Shown here piece after piece: positions 39,746 through 52,929 of a stretch of DNA of 64,000 bases (its first letter is position 1; the number at the start of each line of letters is the position of its first letter). A program made the translations under genes and the position numbers. This stretch comes from Wolfiporia cocos (taxonomy: Eukaryota; Basidiomycota; Agaricomycetes; Polyporales; Phaeolaceae). Location: the NCBI GenBank assembly GCA_029448655.1, contig JACCLO010000005.1, forward strand, positions 2,728,001 to 2,792,000, read 5' to 3'. A model generated the notes under the pieces. It did no database searches and had not been told where the DNA came from. It worked only from the letters and a program-made list of their open reading frames with translations.

Positions 39746-42670
39746 TCACCGATTTTCTCCAGGGTATAGCCTCCCCACAGCATCTGCTTCCTTCCTGCGC
39801 TTCTCACCTCTTTCCCTGGAAGGCGCGTCTCTGCATTCGGCACCGTACCGGGCAAGCTTCTCGAGGAGCGCCTGCAATCTTTTCGGTCGCACAACAGAAT
39901 AGGACGCTTGTCGCACAGCGGGTATGAGATATTGCTGTACTTGGTCCTCCATCACGATGGTGGTCATCTATGGTACCGGATGAGTATAACTCCGAGATGC
40001 ACTACAGGAGGATGCCTACCAAGCGCAATTCCAAAAATGCGGCGTTTAGATGGGTATGCCCACCGCGCTTGAACTCGTCTTCGAGAAAATCGATGTCGAG
40101 TAGAAGGTTCGCCACCGCATTCTCGTTCATCATGGGTACATTCCGGCCCGTCATGAAGTCCTACAGCAACACGTTAGCACTCCAACAGACTGGCCTATAT
40201 ACAAAGCCAATGTACCATGAAGCACTCGGCGATGTAGTTTGCCGCTCCGCGGTACGCCTCGTCCTTGTACGCGTCTTTGACGATGAGCGAGTCCACCACT
40301 GTCGTGAGCCAGTTGACCAGTTCGATTAGATACATGCTGGGCGACTCTTCGCGCCTGGGCGGCGTCCAGTCGTACTCTGACAAACCGAAGAAGTCGTCCA
40401 ATTTGGATGAGATGGACGCACTGACACGCGTCAGCACCCTAGTCACCGTCGCTGCAAATGATGTTGCTGCGGTAAGGCGGATGGTGCCTCCCCGCTGCGA
40501 GGAGCTGTAGGCAAGGGATGTCAGCTCAATTGTCAGGGTCTTGCTCGATCCACGAACCGGATGTTGGTGAGGGAACGCTCCAATTCACCGCACGCGATCT
40601 CGAAGTGCTCCAAGTTGGTGATGATCTGTGCGATCTGTGACAGATTCGAGGTATTCTGCGCTCGTTTAGCGATGTTGTTGCTAATATATGTCGAGAGGAT
40701 AGTATCCAGAGACTGCGCGAGATGAGCACCATATTGCAGTGGTCAATGCGAACATACTTTGCTCAATAGATCATCGATATTCCGATGATGTTGAGACACC
40801 CCTTCCAGGAATTGATAGAAGTTCTGAACAAAGTTGCGAATCTGACAACCAACGGCTCGATCAACCCAAAAGGCAGCTAGAATGGAAGAAGTTGACGTAC
40901 GTCTTGGCAACATAGGTAGAAGCTCTGGGACCACGGAAGGCTGAGAGGCAATTCACTCCTATATATTTGTGAGCGGTGCTGTTTGAAATAACGAAAGTTT
41001 CACGCACTTTGCCAACTGTTCGCTCTCGTCATTGGTGAGCCAAACCGTGTCCAATACTCCGTCTCGTTCCGCGGCACTCTCGACATACATGGGCAAGTAA
41101 TCGTCTTGAGAAACAATCTAAGATGGACGTTAGCAAGTTCCCATATTAAAGCGCGAGCAGCAGCATGACTGACCGTCTCATAGCGCTTGCCAAACTTATT
41201 CTCAAGTATCGCAACATACCGCTCAAACAGGTGAAGGATGAAGGTATGCAAACTCTCTGTAGAGTAGGAGTATGACTGTACAATCCAGTTAACAACCATT
41301 GCGAGCAACTTGTCGTTACTGACCTCCAACGTCATGATAAAGCTGAGCAAACATTCCTTGACACCCAAAAACGCATCTGCATCATTCTCATTCTTGAGCA
41401 CCCTGTCAACAGCCGATCCGACACGTTTCATCATCGCATCCCAGAGATCCTCGACTTCGCGTTGTGACCGGAAGCTTCCTGTGGTGTTGAGAACCTGGGT
41501 TTCTATTATGAAGAAGCCGACTATCTCTTCAGTAATGGAGGGGAGGGAAGACAATGGTAGTGAGTCTGGGAGGATAAGATCAGATTGAGCCTAATAGCAT
41601 TGGTGTCATGTTAGTACATCATTAGTGATCGGAGGATACGAACTTTGCGGTCGGCTTGGTAAGACCTTCGAATTTCGTCCAAAGAGTCAAGTGCACTATA
41701 AATATGGATACATTCATAGAGCGGCGTGAAGTCAACATGTAAATGTTCATTGTCGAGAACATTGTCTGGTGAAATAGTTGGTCACTGCATTATTGATGTT
41801 AACAGGATAGCAAATGTAACGCACATTCGGTCTTCTCGTTCGTGACAATTTCCACAGCGCTACCCACGCGACTTAGCTTCAAGAGAGGATCCTTCTCTCT
41901 TCTGCTACGCCACTTCCGCGTCCGGTGCTCCATGTTGTCGAGGGCCAGCTGCCCTACTTGCGCGCTGACGTTCCGGATATCCAGGAGCCATTGCTTCATC
42001 GAGGCAGTGACCGCATCCTTGATCTGTCCTCGTAGTGACGGCAACGATGACAGTAAATGTTGAAATAATGGAGTCTGTGACAGTGACGTCGGCGGCATGC
42101 TCTCAATGTCTTCCAGAGACTGAGGAAGGCTATATTCAATTCTGCAGGATAAATACAAGCATAGTGAGAGCAACCAACCCGCAGTGCGCTCCAGTACTTT
42201 CCCTCCTTGATCATCTCACCAACGCGGTTCACTACGTCCAAAACACGTAGGCATGCCTGCAGCGTGTCAATGGCCTCATCCAGGTTCGCCGCTGTCTTCT
42301 TCGACTGCAGCAAAGCCCTCTTCTTCTCAACTAGTCCCCGCCCGACCTGCTCGACGCCTGCGTCTAGCGTTTGTATCTTGTCGCGGAGGTTAGTGGTATA
42401 CGACTTGATGGAGAAGAGAGTGGACACGGAGCTAATGAACTCCTGGTAGTTGTCTCCGCAAATGGATTCAATTTCGGCATCTTTGGATTCAATGAGAGCG
42501 TGTACAGTGCGAAGATACGCGTCTTGCTGCCTGCTGGTGTGTATCTGCTTGATGATCGGTCCAAGTTGTTCGAGGTTCTCCGAGGACGAAGACTGGTCAA
42601 GCAGGTGAATCTGCTGGAGCTGCTGGTCGATGTTTTCCTGTGTAAATTGCGGTCGTCTGCGAGGAGGCAT
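39746..42670 (-). CDS. SEC15: Exocyst complex component Sec15
   Basis: Minus-strand exons 42670..42179, 42119..41825, 41765..41644, 41590..41174, 41117..41008, 40958..40901, 40841..40758, 40712..40558, 40504..40216, 40160..40020 and 39967..39746; 794 residues, normal for Sec15. Landmarks: coiled N-terminus ending GKYWSALRSLEDIE, the VGSAVEIVTNEKTEYNVLD segment, SQREVEDLWDAMMKRV, LPMYVES, SFYLCCQDIRNFVQNFYQF, and the C-terminal DFMTGRNVPMMNENAVANLL helix that in this family contacts Rab GTPases (Sec4). It links secretory vesicles to the exocyst. It is divergent from GLN4 over 300 nt and shares the window with SEC10. Confidence 0.93.
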
Positions 42671-42970
42671 AATAGTATATGTTCCTGGAATGAATTCTGG
42701 AGCAGGTACTTGGTATGAGACAAGAGGGGTATATTACAGGGGAGCGCAACAGTACGACGTGCGACCGAGGCGGAAGGCGGATTGCGGTGTGGAGGGAGAT
42801 CTTATCTTATCTTAGCACGGTTGGCAGTGATGCTATAGATCTTGTGATCGATCTTGGTGCACTTCAAAGTCAAACTCTTCGAGTCAGTCAAGTCCTCATA
42901 AGTTTCCCTCTTACTTTCAAGACTCAGATATCCACCCAGAAGAGCTTCATATACTTCAAGACGAATCGAT

Positions 42971-45772
42971 ATGCCTACAGCGGCAGATACTGACACGACG
43001 GATTTGATTACCCTCTTCAAGTCAATCGGTCTAACCCAGTCGAAGGCTGCAGAAGCGGCCAAGAGCGCGAAGAGCGCGGCTACTCTTAAAGACATCATTG
43101 AGAGGCATAGTATTGCTGATAAGCAGCTCGAGGAGAAGCAGGCCGTGCTGCTCGCTAGTTTGGCGGTGCAGAGCACCAAGTTGGGAGAGGGGGAGCGAGG
43201 TTATATTGTTGGTGCAATATTGGACAATAGGCTGAAGAGCACCGACCAAGTATCAGGTGCGTACGCGTAATAGACTGCTAGCAGACCCGCGGTCAATTCT
43301 GACTGACTCTCTCTATAGCCGCGACCAAATATCTGGAGTCTCATCCGCTTCCGATTGACAGCGCGGATTTCGACAAACAATGCGGCGTAGGTATGTCTCC
43401 TCGGATTTCAATTTCCAGATATATTAGTGCTTAATTAGAGACTACGTCAGGCTTCAGCATTACCGCAGAAGAGCTGGCTGCTCAAGTCACCAACTACCTG
43501 GCGTCCAGCGCTGTCACAGGCTGGGCGAACCTAGGAGCCACAATTGGTGCTCTGAAGAACACTGATCTCCGGTGGGCGAATCCTCTAGAGCTCAAGAACG
43601 CGGTGGAACGCGTCTTTACAGAAAAATTTGGGGCGAAGGAGACCGGAAAGCCTAAAGGCAAGGTGAGTTGAATGAATTCGAATACCCGAGGTACGCATTG
43701 ACTATCATTTGTCTCACAGGAGCCCAAGAAAGATATCGCACCCAAAGTTTCTGCTGTCGCAGAGCCCACTGCGTCTACCTCGTCCACCAAGACAGTCTTT
43801 GAGGAAGGCTTCCTTGGTCACCTTCACAAAGTCGGCGGCAACCCGCAGATCCATTCCCATCTACGCGAGCAGCATCTTGCTGCGACGGGTGGGATCGTCC
43901 ACACGCGTTTCCCGCCGGAGCCGAACGGGTACCTCCACATCGGACACTCCAAGGCGATCTTCGTCAATTTCGGCTATGCCCAGCACCATGGGGGACGGTG
44001 CTATCTGCGCTTTGACGACACGAATCCGGCGGCAGAGGAGGGCCGGTACTTTGAAAGCATTCTTGAGACAATTAGATGGTTGGGATTTGAGCCGTGGAAG
44101 ATCACGTATTCGAGTGATCACTTCGACGAGCTCCATGATTTGGCAGTGGAGCTGATCCGAAGGGACAAGGGTTACGTGTGTCACTGTACAGGTATGTCTG
44201 GACTCGCCAGTTGCACATCTTTACTGATAATTACGGATTAGCGGAGGAGATTAAGGCCAATCGAGGAGGAGAGGAGCGTGGTCCACGACGTGCATGCGCT
44301 CATCGTACTCGACCAATTTCTGAGTCATTGGTCGAGTTTGAGAAGATGAAGAACGGCGCATACAAACCAGGCGAGGCTATTCTGCGCATGAAGCAAGATC
44401 TGGATTCCGGGAATACCATGATGTGGGATCTGGTGGCGTACCGCGTAGTCGACGCGCCGCATCATCGCACACATGACAAATGGAAGATTTACCCAACATA
44501 CGACTTCACACATTGTTTGTGCGATAGTTTTGAGAACATCACGTATGTCTGCATGCATTTCATGTGGGTGGGAGTTGACTGATCGCCTATGACAGGCACT
44601 CCCTGTGCACAACAGAGTTCATCTCCTCTCGCGAATCGTACGAATGGCTCTGCGACGCGCTCGAGGTCTACAAGCCCCGTCAGTCCGAGTATGGACGCCT
44701 CAATTTGACAGGGACCATCATGTCAAAGCGCAAGATCCTCCAGCTCGTCAAGGAGAAGTACGTGCTGGACTGGGACGACCCGCGTCTGTACACGCTCATC
44801 GCGCTCCGGCGCCGTGGCGTGCCGCCGGGCGCAATCCTGTCCTTCGTCAGCTCGCTCGGCGTGTCCACTGCGACGACGAACATCCAGGCCGTGCGGTTCG
44901 AACAGAGTGTCAGGCAGTACCTCGAGAGCTCCGCACCACGCTTGCTCATGGTGCTCCGCCCGCTGAAGGTGACTCTCGAGAACCTGCCTGAGGACTACCT
45001 CCTCTGGCTCGAGAAGCCGCTACACCCGAAGGTCCCTGAGCTGGGCACATCCAAGGTGCCGTTCACACGCACGATCTACATCGACGCGGACGACTTCCGT
45101 CTCGAGGACTCGAAGGACTACTTCCGACTTGCCCCCGGCAAGACCGTCGGCCTGTTCCAGGCGCCGTACCCGATCACCTGCACGTCGTACAAGATGGACC
45201 CCGCCACCGGCGCCGTTACCGAGCTCACTTGCCGCGTTGAGGATGGCGAGGGCGCGGCGAAGAAGCCCAAGGCGTTCATTCAGTGGGTCGCTGAGCACGC
45301 AACATCGGGCAGCCCCGTGCGCGTGAACGAGACGCGCATCTTCTACCAGCTCTTCAAGAGCGACAACCCTGCTGCGACGGAGGATGGCTTCCTGTCAGAC
45401 ATCAACCCGAACAGCCTGGAGGTTGTCAAGGGAGCGATGGTGGAGGTTGGGTTCTGGCCGTTAGCGAAGCGGGCGTACATCGCTGCGCGGAAAGAGAGCA
45501 AAGCGCGGACGGAGAAAGCACTGAAGGACTCTGCGGAGACCGCGGGCTCCCCTGCTGACGACGACACGCCTAAGGCGACCAGCGAACAGCTGGTTGGTAA
45601 AGAGTGCATCCGCTTCCAAGGCCTGCGTGTGGCGTACTTCGCTGCTGACCGAGAATCACGGCTGGCTTGCTTGGATGAAGCCGACAGTATTGAGCCTGCA
45701 CGGAAGGAGGGTGATTATATCGTACTGAACCGTATTGTCAGCTTGAAAGAAGATTCGGGCAAAGCAGCATAA
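42971..45772 (+). CDS. GLN4: Cytosolic glutaminyl-tRNA synthetase
   Basis: Exons 42971..43256, 43319..43390, 43451..43662, 43720..44191, 44242..44542 and 44596..45772; 839 residues. The eukaryotic N-terminal non-specific RNA-binding domain covers about 1-190, followed by a short linker. Class I catalytic signatures: [15 protein letters not shown] (HIGH at 263-266) and GTIMSKRKI (KMSKS-like, near 490). [21 protein letters not shown] and [10 protein letters not shown] are typical of GlnRS/GluRS; the active-site region and the C-terminal beta-barrels ([14 protein letters not shown]) fit GlnRS. It charges tRNA-Gln with glutamine. No organelle targeting sequence seen. Confidence 0.94.
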
Positions 45773-46036
45773 CTGAACATGAGAGGGGATTCCATGTATA
45801 CTACATAACCTAACATACTACCGACGAATGATATACAAGCATCACGTATTGTTGTTCTACAACGAGGCAATGAGAGTGTGGCACAGGGAAAACTGGCATG
45901 ACGCGGGGTTTTCTCATACAATTCACTATGTTCACCAAAAACGAGGTAGGAGATTACGTGGGTATATACAGTATGTACGCTTTTATAATCTATCGAGGTT
46001 CCCATGTCTCATACCCAATATGACACAGCTAAAAGC

Positions 46037-47852
46037 TCAAGACAGGTCATGCACAACGACCTCCCCAACCCCACCAACGATGCGTCTACGCCTCATGCCC
46101 GGCGGTGCAGGCTTCAGCGTCCGCTTCCTCACATGCTCGACCTCCATCTCTCTTCTGGTCACTCCTTGTATTGCCTCCTCCGTCCGATTCGCCAGAAATG
46201 CCAGCGCGAGATCACCCGTGACCCGTAAGAACGTCCGCCCGTCGCGCGCAAGATGGCCGAGCGGCCAGATGACACCGAGGTCAGAGAACGATACGTGCTT
46301 CGCGCGGATAAACGTGAGCAGCTGTGCATCGACGCCGGGGCCCGTGCGCCGCCACGCGCGCACGACTTCCGCGAGGCGCGCGAAGTGGTCATCCCAGAGC
46401 GTGAACTCCTCCGAGTTGAGCACGAGGATGTGTGGTACGCGGGGTATGCCCGCATGTGGCGCAGGCCCAGGCGTAGGGAGTGGCTCTAGCCATGGATCGA
46501 GCACCAGGGCATGCGTGATGGGAAGCGGCTCGAAGCGGATGTGTGAGGTTGTGTCAGGAAGTGATGGTGGTGGATTGGATATGATCGAGAGCTAGGGGGC
46601 GCACTAACAGTCAAAACTCACGGATGTGACATAATGTGGAACGTGGCACTTACGGTGGATGCGCCACCGAAGGAGTGCCCAACCATCGCGACATACTCTT
46701 TGAACTGCACGCGGCCCGTCGTCCAGCTTTGCCACAACGGACTGTGTCTTGGCAGCTCAGCGCATGTGGGCCCCCGGATCGTATAAATGTTGCCAAAAAG
46801 TGACTTTTCTATACGAATGACAACTATCAGTAATTGTCTCTAGTTGTGCCAGAACAATTGTTACCAGTATCCGCACGCGGGCGTGCATTGATTAGATCTG
46901 AGAAGGCCATAAATGCAAGGTACGTCTCCAAACGTCGGAAGAGGAGCTGATCTATACGAAATGCCGACTTCGTCTGCTCTTCCTCCTGGTTCTCGTACCT
47001 GCGACCAGCAAAGCGAACCATGAGCTGCATTTTATAGCCTTCATAAATATAACATACATGACATCTTCGGGATGTAAGTAGTACTTGACTTTAGGCTTAT
47101 GCCTCTTCTTCCCTTCCGCACTGGCCGTCTCAAAGTGAGAAGTCACGACGGGTGCAGTGCCGTCGCGGTGCTCCATTGCAAGAACTACCTTGCCCTGAGA
47201 CGCAAGCCGGATGCATAAATGGCTGGAGTGTCGTCAGTATGGATTTTGCCATGAAAAGAATAAGAACGGACACATCTACCTATAAGTTGTACGTGTTCCG
47301 CTGAGACCGTGCGAGAAGAATACAAGCGGCCATTGGGCCTGAGGATCATCTAAGGCTTCCGTCGGGTCAAGCAGAGGGACATTGGGGTATACCGGAAGCT
47401 GAGGAAGGTGAGCGGATATCTGCGTTTGGCCAATAAGAATAGTACCTTGAGACGAGACGCTACACATCCCATGAACATGTTTGAGAGCCAGAATGGCAGC
47501 TTTGCGAAGTGCGCATAGCCGCGAATGGTCTTGTTCACGGGCCTTCACGAGATGTTTAGCGTAGTCCACATAATTATGATCGATCAAATGTCTTTATAAC
47601 TGACTTGGGGACCCAATCCATTGCCTTCTTGAGTTTCTCTGGTGCAGTGCCATCCGCGCTAGGCTTGCGTATATCCGCCGGATAGAACGCTGTAAACACA
47701 ATCTCCTCGAGAAGCAATGCCGGCTCGCGAGGCGTATTGCCACTCGTCCGCCTCAGCTTAGCTGCACCGATCGTCTGCGGTTGCTGCAGCGGGATGGCGA
47801 ACGTCGTCGCGCCGACCACGAACGGGCCTGGGACGTCAGGGAGGGTAAACAT
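46037..47852 (-). CDS. PAF-acetylhydrolase / phospholipase A2 group VII-like
   Basis: Minus-strand exons 47852..47605, 47542..47464, 47398..47280, 47222..47058, 46998..46865, 46808..46654 and 46591..46037; 484 residues. LPDVPGPFVVGATTF, then EEIVFTAFYPADIRK, MDWVPKPVNKTIRGYAHFAK across intron 1, WPLVFFSHGLSGTRTTYS, and the nucleophile elbow GHSFGG (Ser294) identify the family. FTLWDDHFARL and the His in KHVSFSDLGVIWP (His of the triad) follow. Such enzymes remove short or oxidised acyl chains from phospholipids. The splice choices matter: three frames overlap in exon 2 and only one gives GYAHFAKLPFW. No signal peptide, so probably intracellular. Confidence 0.85.
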
Positions 47853-48202
47853 GGGGAGAGCGTGCACGTTGCATCCCCATATCCAGCTGGCTAGATTATA
47901 GGCATATAGACGCAGGGCGCCGGCAGAGCTTACACATTGCACCACGGTAAGGACGGGAGTAGAAAGTTCGCTGGTGAACTGTGCGCCATTGGACACGCGC
48001 TGACGTGAACACTGACTCGCTATGGACTCGCGAGTCTCCACCGGCTTTCCCTGGTCAGGCAGGCATTGTGTTCACTATCCACTTCATTGGCTCAGCTCAA
48101 GAAGCATAGTCTACACCGGTGATATCGTACAAAAGGTTATCCGTATAGTACATCCACAGTAAAATCAGTCATTCGTCCGTCAGTTGGATACCGTACATCG
48201 CC
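47853..48202. other. Intergenic
   Basis: 350 nt between the start of the PAF-acetylhydrolase gene and the stop of AAA copy 1. Nothing recognised. Confidence 0.4.
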
Positions 48203-50146
48203 TCAACCCATCCGCGGCATGGCCCTGACCGAGGGCATTTGCCCGGGCATCGACATACCATCGCTCGAATCAAAGATTCTCCCTTGCAGCGAAACGCGCG
48301 ACGAGACGGCTTTAGCCAGCTGTGCCCGTCTGAAGCGTGGCACGGGCTGTGCCACAGTCGTGGACGATGGAGTGAACGCTCCAGGAACATCGAACTGCTC
48401 TGGCTCCTTGTCTAGCTGTTCGCGCAGTGACCTGATCTGTCCGTGCAGGACATCTGCGAAGGAAGGCTTGTCGTCACCCTCAATACCGGCCAGAAGAACG
48501 AGAGTGGAAACGCTGAGCAAGGACGAGTCAGGCTAGCGGCTGAACAGCACGCACAAGCACCACTTACAATGCCTCCTTGAGATAGGCGAAGCTGAACTTT
48601 GGTGTCCATGTTGCGACATCGTCAACCAGGCTATCCGGGAAGGAAATGCTCTTGTTGCTCGCCAGCTTCTGCTGCCAGTACTTTGCGTAGAGAGCACGCT
48701 CCTCTCGGTCGGGATCGTCGAAGAGGCTGTGCAGCATGATCAGGTTGTAGCATCTCATATAATACGATCCTGTCCAATACGCACTACTTGCGGTCGAACC
48801 TGCTTGGCCGTCCGCTCAGCGCCGGGTCAAGCCTCTCAAAGTGGTTGGTAGAGCCAATCACGAGCAGCCCGTCATTGCCCTCTAGTCCGTCGAGTTGATT
48901 AAGGAAGAACGAGCGGTTCTGGTCGTTGATGAGCGAGTCGAGGTCCTCGAGGACGACCACGCAGGGCGCCATCTCCCTAGCCTTGTTGAAAACCGCCGCC
49001 ATCGAGCCTTCCTCGCCCATCCAGCTCTTGAATGACTTAACGTAGAGTGGCGCAAAGCCCTTCGCGTCGCAGTCTTTCATAATCGCCTTCATGCTGATGG
49101 TCTTGCCGTTTCCTACGTTGTTATCAGTTGTGTTTGACAAGCTGGGATGTAGGCGTGTGCCTACCTGGAGGGCCATACATGATGAGGCCACGCTACCGAT
49201 ACCACAATCAGCGACGCCACAGGTAAAACGCCACAGCCTGCCCACCTTCCAGGGGATTGCCAGCTGCCTGTACAGATCCTCGGAGTCGAAGAACCCGAAC
49301 ACGTCCTTCTTGAGATCGTGCTTGAACTTCTCCTTGAGGATCACGTCGTCCCAATTGGCCTTCTGCACCTCAACCCACAAGGAGTGGTCCTTCTGCCAGA
49401 AACCCTGGTTGAAGATGAGGATCTCTTCATGCAGCTGCGCTTTGTAGCCGCCGGCAGCCATGAGCAGCGCCCGGGAATGTTCTTCGGGGCCGTCATGCAC
49501 CAGGTAGTGCTGAATGAAGGTGCCCAAGCCCTGGGGATACTGTCTGCAGCATCAGCATGTAACTAATATCGTACTTCAGCATACATACTCTCAGAATGTA
49601 GAGGAGAAAGTCATATTGCTACAGGGTCCATTCGTTAGCCGATCGTGATGCAAGCATTCTACCACACGTACGTTCCAGGCGACGCGGAAAGCCCCATACT
49701 TGACCGAGTCAACGAGAGTTCCCGGAGGACCACCGTTGTGTCGTGGATTCGGTACGAAAAACAGCGACGTGATGAGGTTGCTCGCTGACACAGGCTGGAT
49801 AAGTGCCCCCGAGAAACCGAGGATGTTGGTCTCGTAGTCCTGGAAGAGGACGACCGAATGGCCCGGGTGCAGCTCCCGCAGGGTGCGGGCACTTTACATG
49901 ATAACTGAGTACGGCGCTCAACGGATGATCATCGACAACGTACGCGTATACGGAAGGCTCGCTGAACCGAGCAGAGGCTGGACGGAGTCAGCGAAACCTG
50001 CCGTCGATGTGTGGCACCGAGAAGGACTCACATTGGTTGACCCAAGCATCATAGAACGGGTCGTCCGCACCGACGCCGCTGTCCTCCTGGAAAGATACCT
50101 TGATGAATGCATCCTCGAGGTGGCGGGTCGCGTTCATGTCGGCCAT
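48203..50146 (-). CDS. AAA-family ATPase, tandem copy 1
   Basis: Minus-strand exons 50146..50032, 49977..49944, 49891..49672, 49618..49589, 49539..49246, 49192..49165, 49112..48785, 48726..48568 and 48512..48203; 505 residues. Walker A GPPGNGKT (238-245) is split by an intron; Walker B reads VVVLEDLDSL, with Glu-Asp rather than Asp-Glu, as in Bcs1-like AAA proteins. Sensor 1 (VIGSTNH) and the Arg pair of GRPSRFDRK are present. The N-terminal 200 residues (LREL.PGHSVVLFQDYE; FFVPNPRHN) match no domain I know, and no Bcs1 membrane helix is seen. It ends in a Ser/Pro-rich tail absent from copy 2. Substrate and location unknown. Confidence 0.88.
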
Positions 50147-50530
50147 CCTATGGGTGATTCTGAACTGTATATTGAGGCGTGCGAGCGTGCAGCAGCTTCC
50201 GCTGTTCTATATACACGATGAGCGCGGGAACCTGCGGACTGCGCCTGTTATGCACGCAGCCGAAATGACTCTGAGCGGCCGCGACTGTCCGCTGTGGGGA
50301 ACATGGGCTCGCAGGGTGCTAGCCGCGCGCGTTGCGGCCGCGTTGTTGATGGAGCTTATCGCCGATATTAGGCATGTGTTGTGAATGAAGTTGTTGACAC
50401 CGAGAAAACAAAAACACAGTCAAGTTGATTGTCACATTCAGCCATCACTTATACAGACCGTATAGTATAGCTTCAACCGAACACGATGGATGCTCAGCCC
50501 ATACATGCAGTGAACTACTACAAATTAATT
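50147..50530. other. Intergenic between tandem AAA genes
   Basis: 384 nt; promoter of copy 1 and 3' flank of copy 2. Nothing else recognised. Confidence 0.4.
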
Positions 50531-52290
50531 TCAAGCCCGAGACGACACATTGTCCATCTGTTCGCGCAGGGTTTTGATTTGCTCGCAAAGATGGTCAGCG
50601 AAAGACGGCTTCTCGCCACCCTCAAAGGTAGCCAGAAGGAAGAGTGTAGAGACACTATTTGAGCGCGTTCAGCAGAGTTAAGCGAGCATGGAATAGATGA
50701 CTTACAACGCCTCTTTCAAATAAGCGAAGCTGAAGTTTGCTGTCATTGCGGCAATCTCTTCCGTGAGGGTATCTGGGAATGCGACGTCTTTGTTCTCAAG
50801 CTTCCTTTGCCAATACCTGGCATAAAGTGCACGTTCCTCTTGGTCGGGGTCGCTGAACTCGCTAAATATCATAATCAGTATAATGCCGCATCTGACTATC
50901 ATATACGCCTGACTTACTATTTCCTGTCAAATCTGCTCGGCCGTCCTGTGATAGCCTGATCCAGTCTCTCGATATGATTCGTAGAGGCAATGACGAGCAA
51001 ACCGTCATTGCCCTCGAGGCCATCAAGCTGGTTCAGGAAGAACGAGCGGTTCCTGTCGTTTATGAGGGAGTCCAGGTCCTCTAGGATGAGAACGCATGGT
51101 GCCATCCCCCTCGCCTTGTTGAAGACGGCTTGCATCGCTTGCTCGTCGCCTTCACAGCAATCGAGGGATTTAACATAGAGCGGGGAGAACCTTTTAGTGT
51201 CACACTCTTTCATGATGGCCTTCATAGCGATCGTTTTACCGTTGCCTATGATCCGTTTTCAAAGTGAATAATTGAAGCTAGCCCTATACTTACCCGGGGG
51301 TCCGAACATTATAAGGCCACGCTGCAATTGCCACGGTCAAGGATCAGTGGTAGACTCGATATTGTTTTGCATACCTTCCATGAAATCGAAAGAGATTTGT
51401 ACAAATTCTCCGAATCAAAGAACCCGTTCACGTCTTTCATAATCGTACTCTTGAAATTTTCTTTCAAGATAACATCATCCCAATTAGCCTTCTGGATCTC
51501 AGCCCACAACTCATGATTCTTGGACCAGAAGCCCTGGTCAAACACGAGAATTTCCTCGTGCAAGTCATTGTTGTAGCTACCCGCAGCCATTAGCAGCGCT
51601 TGAACCTGTTGTTCCGGCCCATCATGTAAGAGGTAAAATTGTTGCTCTTTGTTTCTTGCTGTTGGATACTGTGGGAGCAGAGGTTCGACACACGAGAGAG
51701 CTATTAATTCGCAGACATCGTACCGTCACGGTGTACACCAGGAAATTGTAGCCCTGGAAGCCATAGTGATGTGGGCTGTATACTCAATGACGCATAAAAG
51801 GGAAGACGCACGTTCCATGCTACGCGATAAGCCCCGTATTTCACTTCTTTATCATCTAGTCTGCCCGCAAGTTCGCTATTGTGCCGAGGATTGGGCACAA
51901 AGTGAAAAGATGAAACGCAATGCGACCGAGACAAAGGCTGAACGACTGCTGCTTTGAAGCCTAGCAATTGTATATCCCGCTCTTCGTAAAGCAGGACTGC
52001 GTGATTCGGATACAGCTTTCGCAATTCCCGCGCGCTAGAGCTATGCGTGAGTCTCTATTGCATATGTGGATAGCATAGAACGCACGCAAATACAGACGGC
52101 TCTGGGAACGGAGCCGAGACTAGGCATCGCTGGTACGTGAGTAATGTTCGTGTTGCAGTTGGCGAGCCGTACCATAATCCGTCCAGGTGTTGTAGAAAGA
52201 GTCAACCGCGCCATTGTTGTCCATGGACAACGGATCTATGAATCCGCGCTCCTCAATCTCTAAAGAACGCTCAACGGTAGCGTTTGTCAT
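50531..52290 (-). CDS. AAA-family ATPase, tandem copy 2
   Basis: Minus-strand exons 52290..52173, 52119..52086, 52040..51812, 51753..51724, 51668..51375, 51321..51294, 51245..50918, 50861..50706 and 50654..50531; 446 residues. Same architecture as copy 1: Walker A GPPGNGKT (242-249), Walker B LILEDLDSL, VIASTNH and GRPSRFDRK. All eight introns are at the same places and phases as in copy 1, and exons 2, 4, 5, 6 and 7 have identical lengths (34, 30, 294, 28, 328 nt). The N-terminal domain has diverged more than the ATPase core, and the protein stops shortly after REQMDNV, without the Ser/Pro tail. An upstream in-frame ATG at 52320 is possible. It arose from the same duplication as its neighbour. 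Confidence 0.88.
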
Positions 52291-52929
52291 GACCTGGACG
52301 AGACTTGCCGCAAGTAGCACTGGCAGCCCTCCATGTTATATATCCAGTGTGGTCTGCTGCGGTCGTGCGATCTGGTCGGCCGTTTATCTGAACAAGCTTC
52401 TACGTCGACATGACTCTTCGGGTGGCCGATATCGGAGCGCCGTGCTACTTCTGCGACAAAACATACTGAGACATTCCTACTTCAGCGTACCGGACTCGAC
52501 AAGCGCAATAGCACTATAGCATAAAGTGAATTCAGAGAGGAAGCTCATGTCCACTCATAACATTCTTCGTGCCTGTGCGAGTCGCGACCACAGTTTAGAG
52601 ACATACTCGAGAATGCGAGACGAAGGAGCTCTGCGCCTGAAGCTCCAGTAGTCAGTCCCGGGCGCGGACTCGGCGGCGCTTGATATGACTCGAGGCCAAC
52701 ACAGCCGTCCTTGTTGCAGTTTCGGCAAGCTACCTGTCCAGCATCCGTAGGTTCTAGTAACCTCTGTCTACTAACTCGGTGAAAGCTAGAAGCACGGCGT
52801 GGGCGCCTGCCGCGACGCGTCTACCCCGCGTCGCGGGCGTCTGATCGTGTATGACATGACGCGTCTCGGGCATTGCCGCGTCGGTGCGTACCGTGACTTT
52901 CCTGGCACGAAACTTTGCGACCGACCACC
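52291..52929. other. Intergenic, divergent promoters of AAA copy 2 and TOM20
   Basis: 639 nt between divergent starts. GC-rich near TOM20. No gene recognised. Confidence 0.4.

Noticed and set aside
47464..47605. Apparent frame break in the PAF-acetylhydrolase gene
   Set aside because: A 62-nt intron (47543..47604) and use of the third frame restore GYAHFAKLPFW.
49883..50221. Plus-strand ORF of 112 codons
   Set aside because: Covers AAA copy 1 exons 1-3 in antisense; the minus strand has the better splice and homology support.
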